From Bacteroidales bacterium UBA6445 (GTDB lineage Bacteria; Bacteroidota; Bacteroidia; Bacteroidales; UBA932): a stretch of 64,000 nucleotides of DNA. The position numbers and the translations under genes were made by a program. The first letter of the stretch is position 1; each line of letters opens with the position of its first letter. This document shows, one piece after another, positions 32,565-42,300 of the stretch. The stretch spans positions 95,171-159,170 of the forward strand of contig DJOF01000021.1 of NCBI GenBank assembly GCA_002439585.1, written 5' to 3'. A model generated the notes under the pieces. It saw nothing but the letters and a program-made list of their open reading frames with translations. It did not search any database and was not told the origin of the DNA.

Positions 32565-35297
32565 TTATTTCCCTGCCTCGGCTTTGATCGCAGCCTGCGC
32601 CGCAGCAAGTCGTGCGATTGGCACACGGAAAGGCGAGCAGGAGACATAATCGATGCCGATCTTGTTGAAGAAATTGATGGAGTCAGGGTCACCACCGTGC
32701 TCTCCACAGACACCGCACTTGAGGTCAGGCCTCTTGGAACGTCCGGCCTGGATACCATACTCTACAAGCTTGCCGACACCCTTTGTATCGATAGTCTTGA
32801 ATGGATCAGCGTCAAGAATCTTGTTGCCAAGATAGTCGCCCATGAAAGTCCCGACATCATCACGGGAGAATCCGAACGTCATCTGTGTAAGGTCATTTGT
32901 TCCGAATGAGAAGAACTCTGCTGTCCTTGCCATCCTGTCTCCGGTCAGAGCGGCACGAGGAATCTCGATCATTGTACCGAACTGGTAGTGGATTGTGATG
33001 CCGAACTTGCCTTCAACCTCGGCTTTGACTCTCTCGCAGATAGCCTTCTGGAAGCTGAGCTCCCTTGCGGATACGGTTACAGGGATCATTATCTCAGCCT
33101 GAGGATTGAGACCGGCCTCCATGAGCTCGGCCATCGCAGTGAATATAGCCCTGTATTCAACCTCGGCAATGAGAGGGTAGGATACATGCAATCGTACACC
33201 TCTGTGTCCCATCATCGGGTTGACCTCGTGCAGAGCCTCGCCTCTCTTCTCAATCTCGGCCACAGACACCCCGAGCTCCTTTGCAAGCTCTTCTTTCTTC
33301 TCCTCTGTCTTGGGCACAAATTCGTGCAGAGGCGGATCGAGAAGCCTGAATACAACGGGCTTGCCATCCATTATCTTCATCGTGCTCTTGACAGAAGCCT
33401 TGATGAAAGGCTCAAGTTCCTGAAGAGCCTCTTTCCTCTCCTCGTCAGTGTCGCAGAGGATCATCTTGCGGAGTTTTGCAAGGGGAGTCTCGGAATTCTT
33501 GCCATAGAACATGTGTTCGAGACGGAACAGTCCGATGCCTTCTGCCCCAAACGAAAGGGCTTTGGAAGCGTCTTCAGGAGTGTCGGCATTGGTACGGATA
33601 CCAAGTTTGCGGAACTTGTCGGCAATTGTCATGAACTGCACGAAGAGAGGGTTTTCCGAAGCATCCATCGTGTCGATCTTGGCATCATAGACAAGACCCT
33701 TTGTTCCGTTGAGACTCAACCAGTCACCCTCCTTGAACACTTTGTCGTGCCCCTCAAATGTCACAGTCTTGTGCTCCAGATCAATCTTCATCGCGTCGCA
33801 GCCCACAATACAGCATTTGCCCCAACCTCTTGCAACAAGGGCCGCATGTGATGTCATTCCACCTCTAGTAGTGAGGATACCTGCTGATGCACGCATACCT
33901 TCGATATCTTCCGGAGATGTCTCTTCCCTTAGAAGGATAGTTTTCTTGCCCTCGGCCGCAGCCTTCACAGCGTCATCTGGGGTAAATACGATCGTTCCTA
34001 CAGCTCCGCCAGGTGAAGCCGGAAGACCCTTTGCTATAAGTTGTGCTTTCTTCTCTGATTCTGGATCAAGAATCGGGTGCAGAATCTCGTCAAGTTGGGT
34101 GGGGGATACTCTCATTACAGCCGTCTGCTCGTCGATCATTCCTTCCTTGAGCATGTCAGTGGCCATCTGCAGGGCTGCCAGGCCGGTACGTTTGCCGATA
34201 CGGCACTGAAGCATCCACAGATGTCCTTCCTGAATAGTGAACTCTATGTCCTGCATGTCATGGAAATGTTCCTCGAGCTTGGTCCTTATATCGTCGAGTT
34301 CCTTGTAGACTTCAGGCATGGCAGTCTCAAGCGACTGCAGATCCTTGTTCTTTTCAGTCTTGGTTGCCTCGTTAAGAGGGTTCGGAGTGCGGATTCCAGC
34401 TACAACATCCTCGCCCTGAGCATTGATAAGCCATTCTCCATAGAACTTGTTGTCACCGTTGGCAGGGTTGCGGGAGAATGCTACTCCAGTAGCGGAAGTG
34501 TTGCCCATGTTGCCAAATACCATGGACTGTACATTGACAGCTGTACCCCAGTCATCAGGAATCCTCTCGATCTTCCTGTAAGCTATGGCCCTCTTCCCGT
34601 TCCAAGACTTGAATACGCCTCCTATAGAACCCCATAGCTGTGCCTCGGCTGTATCAGGAAACTCAACTCCGAGAACTTCGTGTACTTTTGCCTTGAACTT
34701 GTCGCACAGGTCCTTGAGCTCTTCAGCAGTAATGTCAGTGTCGGACTTGTAGCCCTTGGACTCCTTGAGATCGTGCATCATCCTGTCAAGCTGCTGGCGT
34801 ATGCCTTGGCCGTCTTCAGGCTCGATACCCTCGGCCTTCTCCATCACAACATCCGAATACATCATGATAAGGCGGCGGTAAGCGTCATACACGAAGCGTG
34901 GGTTACCTGTCTTCTTGATCATGCCGGGGATAGTGGCAGAACAGAGACCGATATTTAGGATTGTGTCCATCATGCCAGGCATAGAACTGCGCGCACCTGA
35001 GCGGCAACTTACAAGAAGAGGATCAGATTCGTCACCGAATTTCTTGCCCATTATCTTCTCGGTAGCAGCCATAGCCTCGGCAACTTCTTTCTGCAGATCC
35101 TTGGAATAACCTCCACCCAAAGCGTAGTATTCTGCACAGCACTCTGTCGTAATTGTAAATCCTGCTGGTACAGGCATTCCAAGGAGGCTCATCTCAGCAA
35201 GGTTGGCGCCCTTGCCTCCGAGCAGCTCCCTCATGCTTCCGTTGCCTTCGGCATGTTTCCCGCCGAAGCGGTAGACCCTTTTCTTTGTTTCTGTCAT
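32565..35297 (-). CDS. ppdK: Pyruvate, phosphate dikinase
   Basis: Interconverts pyruvate + ATP + Pi with PEP + AMP + PPi, a reversible step of Bacteroidota glycolysis. The 910-aa protein has an ATP-grasp N-domain (1-350, GGKGANLAEMSLLGMPVPAG; GNTSATGVAFSRNP), the swivelling phosphohistidine domain with His484 in RGGMTSHAALVARGWGK, and a TIM-barrel PEP domain with the late CGEHGGDPDSI containing the catalytic Cys. Full length, no damage seen. Single gene; repeat F lies 5' of it with a possible -7 box (TATTTTTG, minus strand 35378-35371) inside that repeat. Confidence 0.97.
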   Translation of the reverse strand: MTETKKRVYRFGGKHAEGNGSMRELLGGKGANLAEMSLLGMPVPAGFTITTECCAEYYALGGGYSKDLQKEVAEAMAATEKIMGKKFGDESDPLLVSCRSGARSSMPGMMDTILNIGLCSATIPGMIKKTGNPRFVYDAYRRLIMMYSDVVMEKAEGIEPEDGQGIRQQLDRMMHDLKESKGYKSDTDITAEELKDLCDKFKAKVHEVLGVEFPDTAEAQLWGSIGGVFKSWNGKRAIAYRKIERIPDDWGTAVNVQSMVFGNMGNTSATGVAFSRNPANGDNKFYGEWLINAQGEDVVAGIRTPNPLNEATKTEKNKDLQSLETAMPEVYKELDDIRTKLEEHFHDMQDIEFTIQEGHLWMLQCRIGKRTGLAALQMATDMLKEGMIDEQTAVMRVSPTQLDEILHPILDPESEKKAQLIAKGLPASPGGAVGTIVFTPDDAVKAAAEGKKTILLREETSPEDIEGMRASAGILTTRGGMTSHAALVARGWGKCCIVGCDAMKIDLEHKTVTFEGHDKVFKEGDWLSLNGTKGLVYDAKIDTMDASENPLFVQFMTIADKFRKLGIRTNADTPEDASKALSFGAEGIGLFRLEHMFYGKNSETPLAKLRKMILCDTDEERKEALQELEPFIKASVKSTMKIMDGKPVVFRLLDPPLHEFVPKTEEKKEELAKELGVSVAEIEKRGEALHEVNPMMGHRGVRLHVSYPLIAEVEYRAIFTAMAELMEAGLNPQAEIMIPVTVSARELSFQKAICERVKAEVEGKFGITIHYQFGTMIEIPRAALTGDRMARTAEFFSFGTNDLTQMTFGFSRDDVGTFMGDYLGNKILDADPFKTIDTKGVGKLVEYGIQAGRSKRPDLKCGVCGEHGGDPDSINFFNKIGIDYVSCSPFRVPIARLAAAQAAIKAEAGK

Positions 35298-35348
35298 ATT
35301 ATGAAATATTAAATTTGTCAGTGTATAGGTTGGAAATGTTAATGACTT

Positions 35349-35514
35349 TAGAGGCTGCTTGAAAATTATTCAAAAATACATTTATGGCCTTTCTGTCTGC
35401 CTCGTCAGGCTTTTGCTCAGTCGGATAGCTCATCCATCCTTTTCAAAAAGTCATAGAGACATAATAGAAAATCCGTCATAAAATTTATAATGTAAATATT
35501 TAGGCAGCTTCTTA
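35349..35514. repeat. Dispersed repeat family 2, copy F
   Basis: This ~166-bp element begins TTAGAGGCTGCTTGAAAATT and ends AATATTTAGGCAGCTTCTTAG, a terminal inverted repeat close to that of family 1. The core TATGGCCTTTCTGTCTGCCT continuing through CAGGCTTTTGCTCAGTCGGA (35383-35434) matches 47642-47692. It fills most of the gap between ppdK and phoH. Confidence 0.6.
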
Positions 35515-35553
35515 GTGGCAAAATGCGAATTTAATCATTTTTGCATCATATTC

Positions 35554-36933
35554 CTATAAAAGCTTGGCAGCAATTTCCGACAGCTCGCTCCTTTCTCCTT
35601 TCTTCAGGCAAACATGCTCGAATACTCGCTGCCCGTACATCTTCTCCCCGAGATGCGTAAGCCCGTTGGACCACTGGTCGAGATATGGCTGGTCTATCTG
35701 GAAGATATCACCGGTAAATACCATCTTGGTCCCCTCGCCGGCACGAGTCACGATAGTCTTTACCTCATGCGGAGTAAGGTTCTGAGCTTCGTCAATTATG
35801 AAAAATGCCTTTCCGAGACTCCTTCCTCTTATATATGCAAGAGGCGTAATCAGCAGTTTCTCATCACTCATAAGTTTCTCGATGCGCTGGTATTCCTTGC
35901 TGGTTGGGCGGAACTGGGACTTGATCACATTGAGATTGTCCATCAGAGGCATAAGGAACGGACTCATCTTGCTTTTCTGGTCACCAGGTAGATATCCTAT
36001 GTCTTGATTGCCAAGTATTACGGTAGGCCTTGACAGGATTATCTGGTCGAATTCCCTCTCCTGATCGAGAGCAGCTGCAAGAGCGATGAGAGTCTTTCCC
36101 GTGCCTGCACCTCCGGTAAGTGATACAAGCTCAATACTTTTGTCCAGGCAGGCATCTAGGGCAAATCTCTGTTCGTCATTGCGCGGACGTATGCCGCAGG
36201 CTATATTTACTGGTACAAACCTTATTAGGTCTTTGTCCGCATCATATTTGGCACAGATGCTTTCACCAGTATTGCTTTCCCACCTGAACTTGAAAAGTTG
36301 GTTGGGCAGAGGAGCGGTGTCAAGAATACGCTTCCTTTCGATGAAATGTCCCCCTGAGTAGGCAAGCTGCTGAAGGACAGTGCTGTCTATTCCTTCTATG
36401 ATTCTTACTTCTTTCTTTGTCACCTCGACTCTCTCGTCCTCGATACGGTCAGTAAGATAGTCCTGAGCCTCCATGCCGGCAGCCTTGGATTTCATCCTAA
36501 GGTTGATGTCCTTGGTCACGAGAGCCACAAACCTTCCGGGGTTGTTGTCCCTGACCCAGATAGCTGTGGAGAGAATCCTGTGATCTGGAATGTCGTCGTG
36601 GAAAAGGTCCTCCATCCCTTTAGGGAACGGGTGATTCGGCTCTATCTTGATATTCCCGAAACCCTTGCCTATAGGCACACCGTTTGCCCCGAACATCCGC
36701 CCTTGAGTGAGCTTGTCGATCTCTCTCATAAAGCCTCGGGCATTGTAGCTCAAGGCGTCGTTGCCTTTCTTGAAATTGTCAAGTTCTTCCAGTACGGCTA
36801 TCGGTATGACGATGTCATTTTCCTGGAATTTCCTAATTGACTTGAAGTCGTGCAGGATAATGTTGGTGTCGAGGACAAAGATCTTCGGACGTTTGTCCCC
36901 TTTGGTAGGAGTGTTGGCGTATCTGCTTGACAT
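35554..36933 (-). CDS. PIN-PhoH protein (ribonuclease/helicase-like ATPase)
   Basis: This 459-aa protein has an N-terminal PIN nuclease domain (18-150) and a C-terminal PhoH ATPase domain (250-459). The PIN acidic residues are Asp22 (VLDTNIILHD), Glu49-Glu50 (VLEELDNF) and Asp142 (VTKDINLRMKSKA). The P-loop is GGAGTGKT (274-281), with Walker B FFIIDEAQNLTP. Mycobacterial PhoH2 of this build unwinds and cleaves RNA; the same activity is likely but not shown here. It is 11 nt downstream of the PurL-like gene, so probably co-transcribed. Confidence 0.93.
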   Translation of the reverse strand: MSSRYANTPTKGDKRPKIFVLDTNIILHDFKSIRKFQENDIVIPIAVLEELDNFKKGNDALSYNARGFMREIDKLTQGRMFGANGVPIGKGFGNIKIEPNHPFPKGMEDLFHDDIPDHRILSTAIWVRDNNPGRFVALVTKDINLRMKSKAAGMEAQDYLTDRIEDERVEVTKKEVRIIEGIDSTVLQQLAYSGGHFIERKRILDTAPLPNQLFKFRWESNTGESICAKYDADKDLIRFVPVNIACGIRPRNDEQRFALDACLDKSIELVSLTGGAGTGKTLIALAAALDQEREFDQIILSRPTVILGNQDIGYLPGDQKSKMSPFLMPLMDNLNVIKSQFRPTSKEYQRIEKLMSDEKLLITPLAYIRGRSLGKAFFIIDEAQNLTPHEVKTIVTRAGEGTKMVFTGDIFQIDQPYLDQWSNGLTHLGEKMYGQRVFEHVCLKKGERSELSEIAAKLL

Positions 36934-36944
36934 AGTGTTGATTG

Positions 36945-38102
36945 TTAGTCTTCTCCTTCAGGAGCACGGTTATCCATAAGTGATATAAGTATGCCGGCTA
37001 TGCCGGGATTGTCCTTGCTTGAGATTCGGAGTCCTGCCTTTCCCGGATGTCCTATAGGATAATAGGCCACATCTTGAAGAAGCATCTCGGCGTCAAGATA
37101 GTCGAAGTCGCTGTCACGTATCTCGACAAGAACACCGGGAATTTCGGAGAAAAGTATCTTTAAAATGTCTCCGCTTTTGTCAAGGCTTAGTACAGATCCC
37201 AAGTCAATGTCCATTCCTCTGTCTGGTCCGCAGAGGCGTGCAAGTGCAGCCCCGAGACCACCTCTCCCGATGTCAATACCAGAGACAAAAATCCCGTCTT
37301 CCGAAAATTCCCGTACTACTTCGTAGCAATCTATGAAATAGTCTGGGTCGGAAAGATCCGGTGCTATGCCGCAGGGGATTCCTGTCGCCTCGGAAAGAGC
37401 AGATCCTCCAAGATTGCAGGCACATGTATCGAACGGAATGTAGATTATCCAGTTGTTCTTGTCTTCCGATACTTGCTCCAGGCAGGTCCTACCCTCGCTA
37501 AGATACGGTGACTTTACTTCAGATACGCTGAATTCGTCTTCGGCTTTGAGATGTGGCAGATTACAGCAGTCTGTATCGAGAGTTGCATCGGCCTCAATGC
37601 TACAACTGTTGCTATGCGTGAGGCTGTATCGGCTGATTCTTACATCAATGCTGTCTGTAAATCCGCAGACTGCTTCCACAGAGCGGTAAAATGCGGCTGC
37701 ATTGCCGGTCTGGCTGAAATCCCACTCCCAATCGAGTCCAAGACAGAGGTCTTCAAGTCTGAAATGTCCTTTCCTCCAGATAAGAGCTGATAGGCAAGTG
37801 CAAATCTTAGTCAGCGTGGCTGATTCAGGACAGAATGCCGGAATCTCTCCTTTGTCCTTGCATAAAGGCAATACTTTATAAATATATTCGAACAAATGTT
37901 CCCTGCTTAGGCCGCTTCCTTGTGGGGCTGGGTCAACACTCTCGTCCACAATGATCTCTCCGCTGCCTCCGCTGCTCTCCTGCCCGGATAGCATCTGCCT
38001 GGGAGTTAGCTTGCACGATATCCCGTCTATGACATAGCGGGAGTCCAACATATCGTTGCCCTGTTCTTTCATCTCTGCAGTCGGTTTCATATATTTTGCC
38101 AA
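36945..38102 (-). CDS. AIR synthase/PurL-related protein, degenerate, function unknown
   Basis: A 385-aa protein. Residues about 285-375 (SGIDIGRGGLGAALARLCGP, then LFSEIPGVLVEIRDSD and YYPIGHPGKAGLRI) resemble the C-terminal AIRS_C domain of FGAM synthase PurL and PurM. The N-terminal part has LTKICTCLSALIWR and a region like the AIRS_N barrel, but no clear ATP site or glutaminase domain. It is less than a third of PurL length, so it is not a working PurL. It may be a paralogue kept for another role, for example with PhoH, its operon partner. The assignment rests on motif resemblance only. Confidence 0.55.
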   Translation of the reverse strand: MAKYMKPTAEMKEQGNDMLDSRYVIDGISCKLTPRQMLSGQESSGGSGEIIVDESVDPAPQGSGLSREHLFEYIYKVLPLCKDKGEIPAFCPESATLTKICTCLSALIWRKGHFRLEDLCLGLDWEWDFSQTGNAAAFYRSVEAVCGFTDSIDVRISRYSLTHSNSCSIEADATLDTDCCNLPHLKAEDEFSVSEVKSPYLSEGRTCLEQVSEDKNNWIIYIPFDTCACNLGGSALSEATGIPCGIAPDLSDPDYFIDCYEVVREFSEDGIFVSGIDIGRGGLGAALARLCGPDRGMDIDLGSVLSLDKSGDILKILFSEIPGVLVEIRDSDFDYLDAEMLLQDVAYYPIGHPGKAGLRISSKDNPGIAGILISLMDNRAPEGED

Positions 38103-38308
38103 TTTACTAAAAAAATCGCAACCTACAGATATTCTTCAGTATTGACTCAGTATGCCTTGGTAGTTAATGTAGGGACGCCAGAAGCCGGTTAGTATTTTTA
38201 AGTAAAGATCAAGCTCATTAGAACATGAAAAAGTCAGATGACAAGAGAAAACTATAACTTAGATTTTTAGATAACCACCTTGAGTCTTGAATATAATATG
38301 CTTCTACA

Positions 38309-38351
38309 CAAAAAAGTGGCTCAAAAAGGAGAAAATACCCTTTAGAGCCAC
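38309..38351 (-). terminator. Rho-independent terminator of the small beta-barrel gene
   Basis: On the minus strand GTGGCTC (38351-38345) pairs with GAGCCAC (38322-38316). The stem is extended by a further AAAGGG/CCTTTT-type pairing, followed by TTTTTTG. It lies 68 nt past the stop codon at 38420. The rest of the 317-bp gap 38103-38419 is AT-rich and I see nothing in it. Confidence 0.75.
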
Positions 38352-38419
38352 ATTATATAGATAAGTCTTGGATTAATTGAAATTCAATCGTTTATTAGGA
38401 GACTGAATTTGCAATCCAG

Positions 38420-39067
38420 CTAGAAATAATATCTTACACCGACTGTAGGATGGATATTGAAGTCGATGCCGGTAGCAGATATCCTGGCATTCACGTCATC
38501 CGAGATATTGGTGGTAGTATATGAGTATGAGATGCTGAAAATACTTGTAGTGAAAGCTATGCGATCAAGCGGCCTAAACTCAAATGCGGCTAGCTTAAAA
38601 TCAAGTGATAGCCCTGACACTGAATACTTGCTATAAGAGTCATCGTCTAGGTCAGTCTTGTAATTGCCGAAAGTACCGTATAATCCAAATTCCGGAGTGT
38701 AGTGAAATCCGTCGGCAATGCGGAGAAAGTAGGAAATGGAAGGTCCGATATTTACAAGATTTGTTTTGTCCTTGAGCCATTTGCCGTCATCATTGGCTGT
38801 TGGCTGTGAGGTAAGTCCGTAAGTGATGGAAGCGCCGATACGCCAGTTGTCTGCGAAGAACCATCCAAACTCTCCACTGAGGCCGAACTGTAGCAGTGAC
38901 GGGGTTTTGTCCCCATTGGTGATTGTAGACTCGGCTTTAACTTTGGTTTTTGAACTTCCACCACTGAAGCCAATTGTACCGCCTACTGTCATCTCACCTT
39001 TTTCCTGGGCTCCAAGCATTGTGCAACCAAACAAGGCTGCAGCAATGATAATAATTGTTTTCTTCAT
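38420..39067 (-). CDS. Small outer-membrane beta-barrel protein
   Basis: From the ATG at 39067 the product is 215 residues with a signal peptide (MKKTIIIIAAALFGCTMLGA) and a body of eight or so amphipathic strands ending in VGVRYYF, the aromatic C-terminus recognised by the Bam machinery. Strands such as GEMTVGGTIGFSGGSSKTKV and NWRIGASITYGLT fit the OmpW/OmpX-like porin-family barrels common in Bacteroidota. A longer frame to 39217 exists only because the upstream repeat B is open in that frame. Function unknown. Confidence 0.8.
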   Translation of the reverse strand: MKKTIIIIAAALFGCTMLGAQEKGEMTVGGTIGFSGGSSKTKVKAESTITNGDKTPSLLQFGLSGEFGWFFADNWRIGASITYGLTSQPTANDDGKWLKDKTNLVNIGPSISYFLRIADGFHYTPEFGLYGTFGNYKTDLDDDSYSKYSVSGLSLDFKLAAFEFRPLDRIAFTTSIFSISYSYTTTNISDDVNARISATGIDFNIHPTVGVRYYF

Positions 39068-39070
39068 ATA

Positions 39071-39235
39071 AAAAGTTGGTTTGAAATGATTCGTCTTTTC
39101 TCTTATGGTTCTTTCCGGCCATTTCATCTTTGTCATCGGTCCGATACCTCCAGTACACTCCTTCTTCCAAAGTCGAGGCTGTCTCGAAAAATCCTCATAA
39201 TAAAATTCGGAAACCATTTCAAAACAACTTCTAAT
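39071..39235 (-). repeat. Dispersed repeat family 1, copy B
   Basis: On the minus strand it begins TTAGAAGTTGTTTTGAAATGG, has the shared core (CCGAATTTTATTATGAGGAT and GGAAGAAGGAGTGTACTGGA), and ends TCATTTCAAACCAACTTTT. It ends 3 nt before the start codon of the beta-barrel gene, so it must form the whole mRNA leader or contain the promoter. It is in the same orientation as the gene. Confidence 0.8.
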
Positions 39236-39315
39236 TAGGATTATAAGATTCTATATTCAGAATAAAATCGTTTAACAAATATAACGAAAATCAAAATTCA
39301 ATTACAAAAAAAATT

Positions 39316-42300
39316 TCATTTCCTTGTGCGTATCTTGAAGAACATTGCATAGAGCACTGGTACAAAGAATAACGTGGCAATGGTACTGAACAGCAGTCCG
39401 CCCATGATTGTCACGGCCATCGATCCAAACATAGCATCGCCCACAAGCGGTAGCATACCGAGAATTGTAGTCATGGAAGCCATCATCACTGCTCTCAATC
39501 TACTCTCAGAACTTGAGATAAGTGCTTCTGCTGGGTCTTTGCCCGCAGCTATCTGATCCGTGATCTCATCCATCAGTACAATGCAGTTCTTCATCATCAT
39601 GCCTATCAGTCCAAGTGCACCGACAATAGCGCAGAAAGTGAAAGACTTTCCGGTCAGTAGCATGGCTCCGACAACACCTACCGCCAGAAGCGGGATGCAG
39701 CATAGTATGACAGCCGGCTTGCGATAGTCACCGAACAGCAGTATCAGAATGGCGATTATAAGTACAATTGCCATCGGTATATTGCCAAACAGGTAGCGCA
39801 TAGTCTCATCACTTGCCCCCTTCTCTCCTTGCCATACGTAAGAATACCCAGCAGGCAGGTCAAGCGCCTCTATCTTGTCTTCTATTAGTTGTCTGGCTTT
39901 CTCGGTCTCAACTCCGCTCACAGGAGAGCACATTACTTTCTGTGCTCTTTGTCCGTTGAGTCTCGGCACTACAGGGTCTTCCCATTTGATCTGCACTCCA
40001 CCGCTTACCTGCTTAAGCGGAATAGTCTGCAATACAGACTCTACAAGGTCATCCTTGTCGAGAGTCCCGGCCTGAAGTTTCAGCAGATTCTCTTCAGTGA
40101 GGATATTGCTTATATTCGGAAGAATAGTGAAAATCGGCACATTGTCCAGATTCTCGATCTGACTTCCTTCCTCTCCGGTGCACTTTACATATATTGTGTT
40201 CTTGTGCGTCCCTTCGTAGAACTCACCGACAGGCAGTCCGCCTGCAGCAGAAAGAAGCGACAATGATACGTCCTGACGTGACAATCCCGCACTACGTGCG
40301 GCAGATTGGTCGAGGTCAACATTGATAAGAGGTGCTTTCGGCTCCCAGTCAGTTGTGATAGCGAATATCTCCGGGGTTGCATTCATTATCGTTATTGCAG
40401 AATCTGCAAGGCTATGCAGGACGGCAGGATCGGGCCCTGTGAATACAAGCTCAATCGGGTATTTCTTGTACATTATATTGTACCTTTTGAGCTTAAGGTA
40501 TGCATCAGGATACATTGAGGAGAGGGAGTCCTGTATCTCTACAAGATTTTTTTCAAGAGTCTCCGGACTTGTAAAATTGATGATAAGCTCTCCGTATGAA
40601 AGTGAGGGAGTGGCTATGCTACGCACTAAGTTGTAACGGGCAGGCGTGCCTCCCAATGAGGTGGTGATATCTCCGATCTCCGGACGCTTCTGAAGCCATT
40701 GCCGTATCTCCTCAAGATCAGACTTAACCTTGTCCGGACCAGTACCCTCGGGAAGCTTGTATTCCATATAGAGTTGGCTATATGTCATGTCGGGGAAGAA
40801 GCCCTGCTTCATGAATCTGTATCCCCATATAGCAAGTCCTATGAGGACAACAGCCACGCCTATGGTAGTGACCCTGTGTCGGAGCGCGAATCCAAGTGAC
40901 TTACGGAGCACCTTGTACAGCCATCCGTTGTAGAGAACCTGATCTTCACTTCCCTTTGCTGTTGAAGCCTCGTATTTCGGCCCAGTAAGCATCCTGTTGG
41001 CCATAAGCGGGACATGCAGAAGCGCAAGAACCCAACTAAGGAGTAGTGATACCGCAAGCACTATGAATAGATCCCTCACATACACTCCCGCAGTGTCAGG
41101 CGAGAGGAATATCGGCAGGAATGACAAAATGGCTATCATTGTGGCTCCTAAGAGAGGCATGGCTGTCTTCTTGCCGATCTCAGTCATTGCTTCTCGTCTT
41201 GGCTTGCCGGTCTTAAGGGCTACAAGGATACCGTCAACTATGACGATGGCATTGTCCACAAGCATTCCCATCGCGAAAATAAAGGCGGCCAGCGATACCC
41301 TCTGCATAGTACCGTCCATTGACCAAAGGAATAGGAACGAGCCGATTACTATTATTATCAAGCTAATACCTATGATAAGCCCGCTTCTGAAGCCCATTGT
41401 CAGCATCAGTATGGCTATGACTATGAGTACGGACTCTATAAGATTGACAACAAATGTCGTCAGAGAGTTTGTCACCTGTTCCGGTTGGAAGAAAACCTTG
41501 TGGTATTCGACGCCGGCAGGAAGCCTTTCCTCTTGAAGCTCCTGAAGCCTTTTTTCGACTGCAGCACCCACCTTTACTATGTCAGTGCCAGATTCCGCAG
41601 CTATGGCAAGTCCGATTGCCCTCTGACCGTTGAATTCCAGACTATTGCGTGCTGGAGTCTCATATCCGTGCTCGACAACGGCTATGTCGCTTAGTCTTAG
41701 CTGGTCGTCCTCGTGCCCTTGAATGAACATGCTCCCTATCTGCTCAGCCGTGCGGAACTTGTCAGCTACGGATACTCTTATCCTATTGTCTCCACTATTG
41801 TAATATCCGGCATAATAAATATTGTTCTGTCCTTGTAGTGTGGCAAGTATCTCTGCAGGAGATACTCCGAGAGTAGCGAGCTTCTCTGGGCGGATGGAGA
41901 TGTTGATGCATTCGCCTCTCTCACCGTAAAGGGATACGCCGGCAACACCGTCCACGTTGCCGATTTCCCTCTTTATAAGTCCTGCATAGTCGGACAGTTC
42001 GCTCTCTTCTAGCCCGTCACCGATTACTGCGTATAGCATTCCGTACACGAGGGCAAAATCATCCTGCACCTGAACAGTCACACCAGAGGGGAGTGTCGCA
42101 CTGATATCTCCCACCTTGCGGCGGAGCATGTCCCAACACTGCTCCACATCCTCGTCAGGAACTGTTGTGTTTAGGGTTACCTGTATTAGAGCCAAGTCAT
42201 TGTATGAGTAACTGCTGACTTCCTCCACTTCTCCCATCGACTTGATGCTTTTCTCTATGGGGTCAGTCACTTCCAACTCTATCTCGTGGGCCGAGGCTCC

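Noticed and set aside
35310..35317. TAAATTTG on the plus strand just upstream of ppdK
   Set aside because: It points away from ppdK, and no plus-strand gene follows.
38420..39217. Longer form (265 aa) of the small beta-barrel protein
   Set aside because: The first 50 residues are encoded by repeat B. The signal peptide begins at the internal ATG at 39067.
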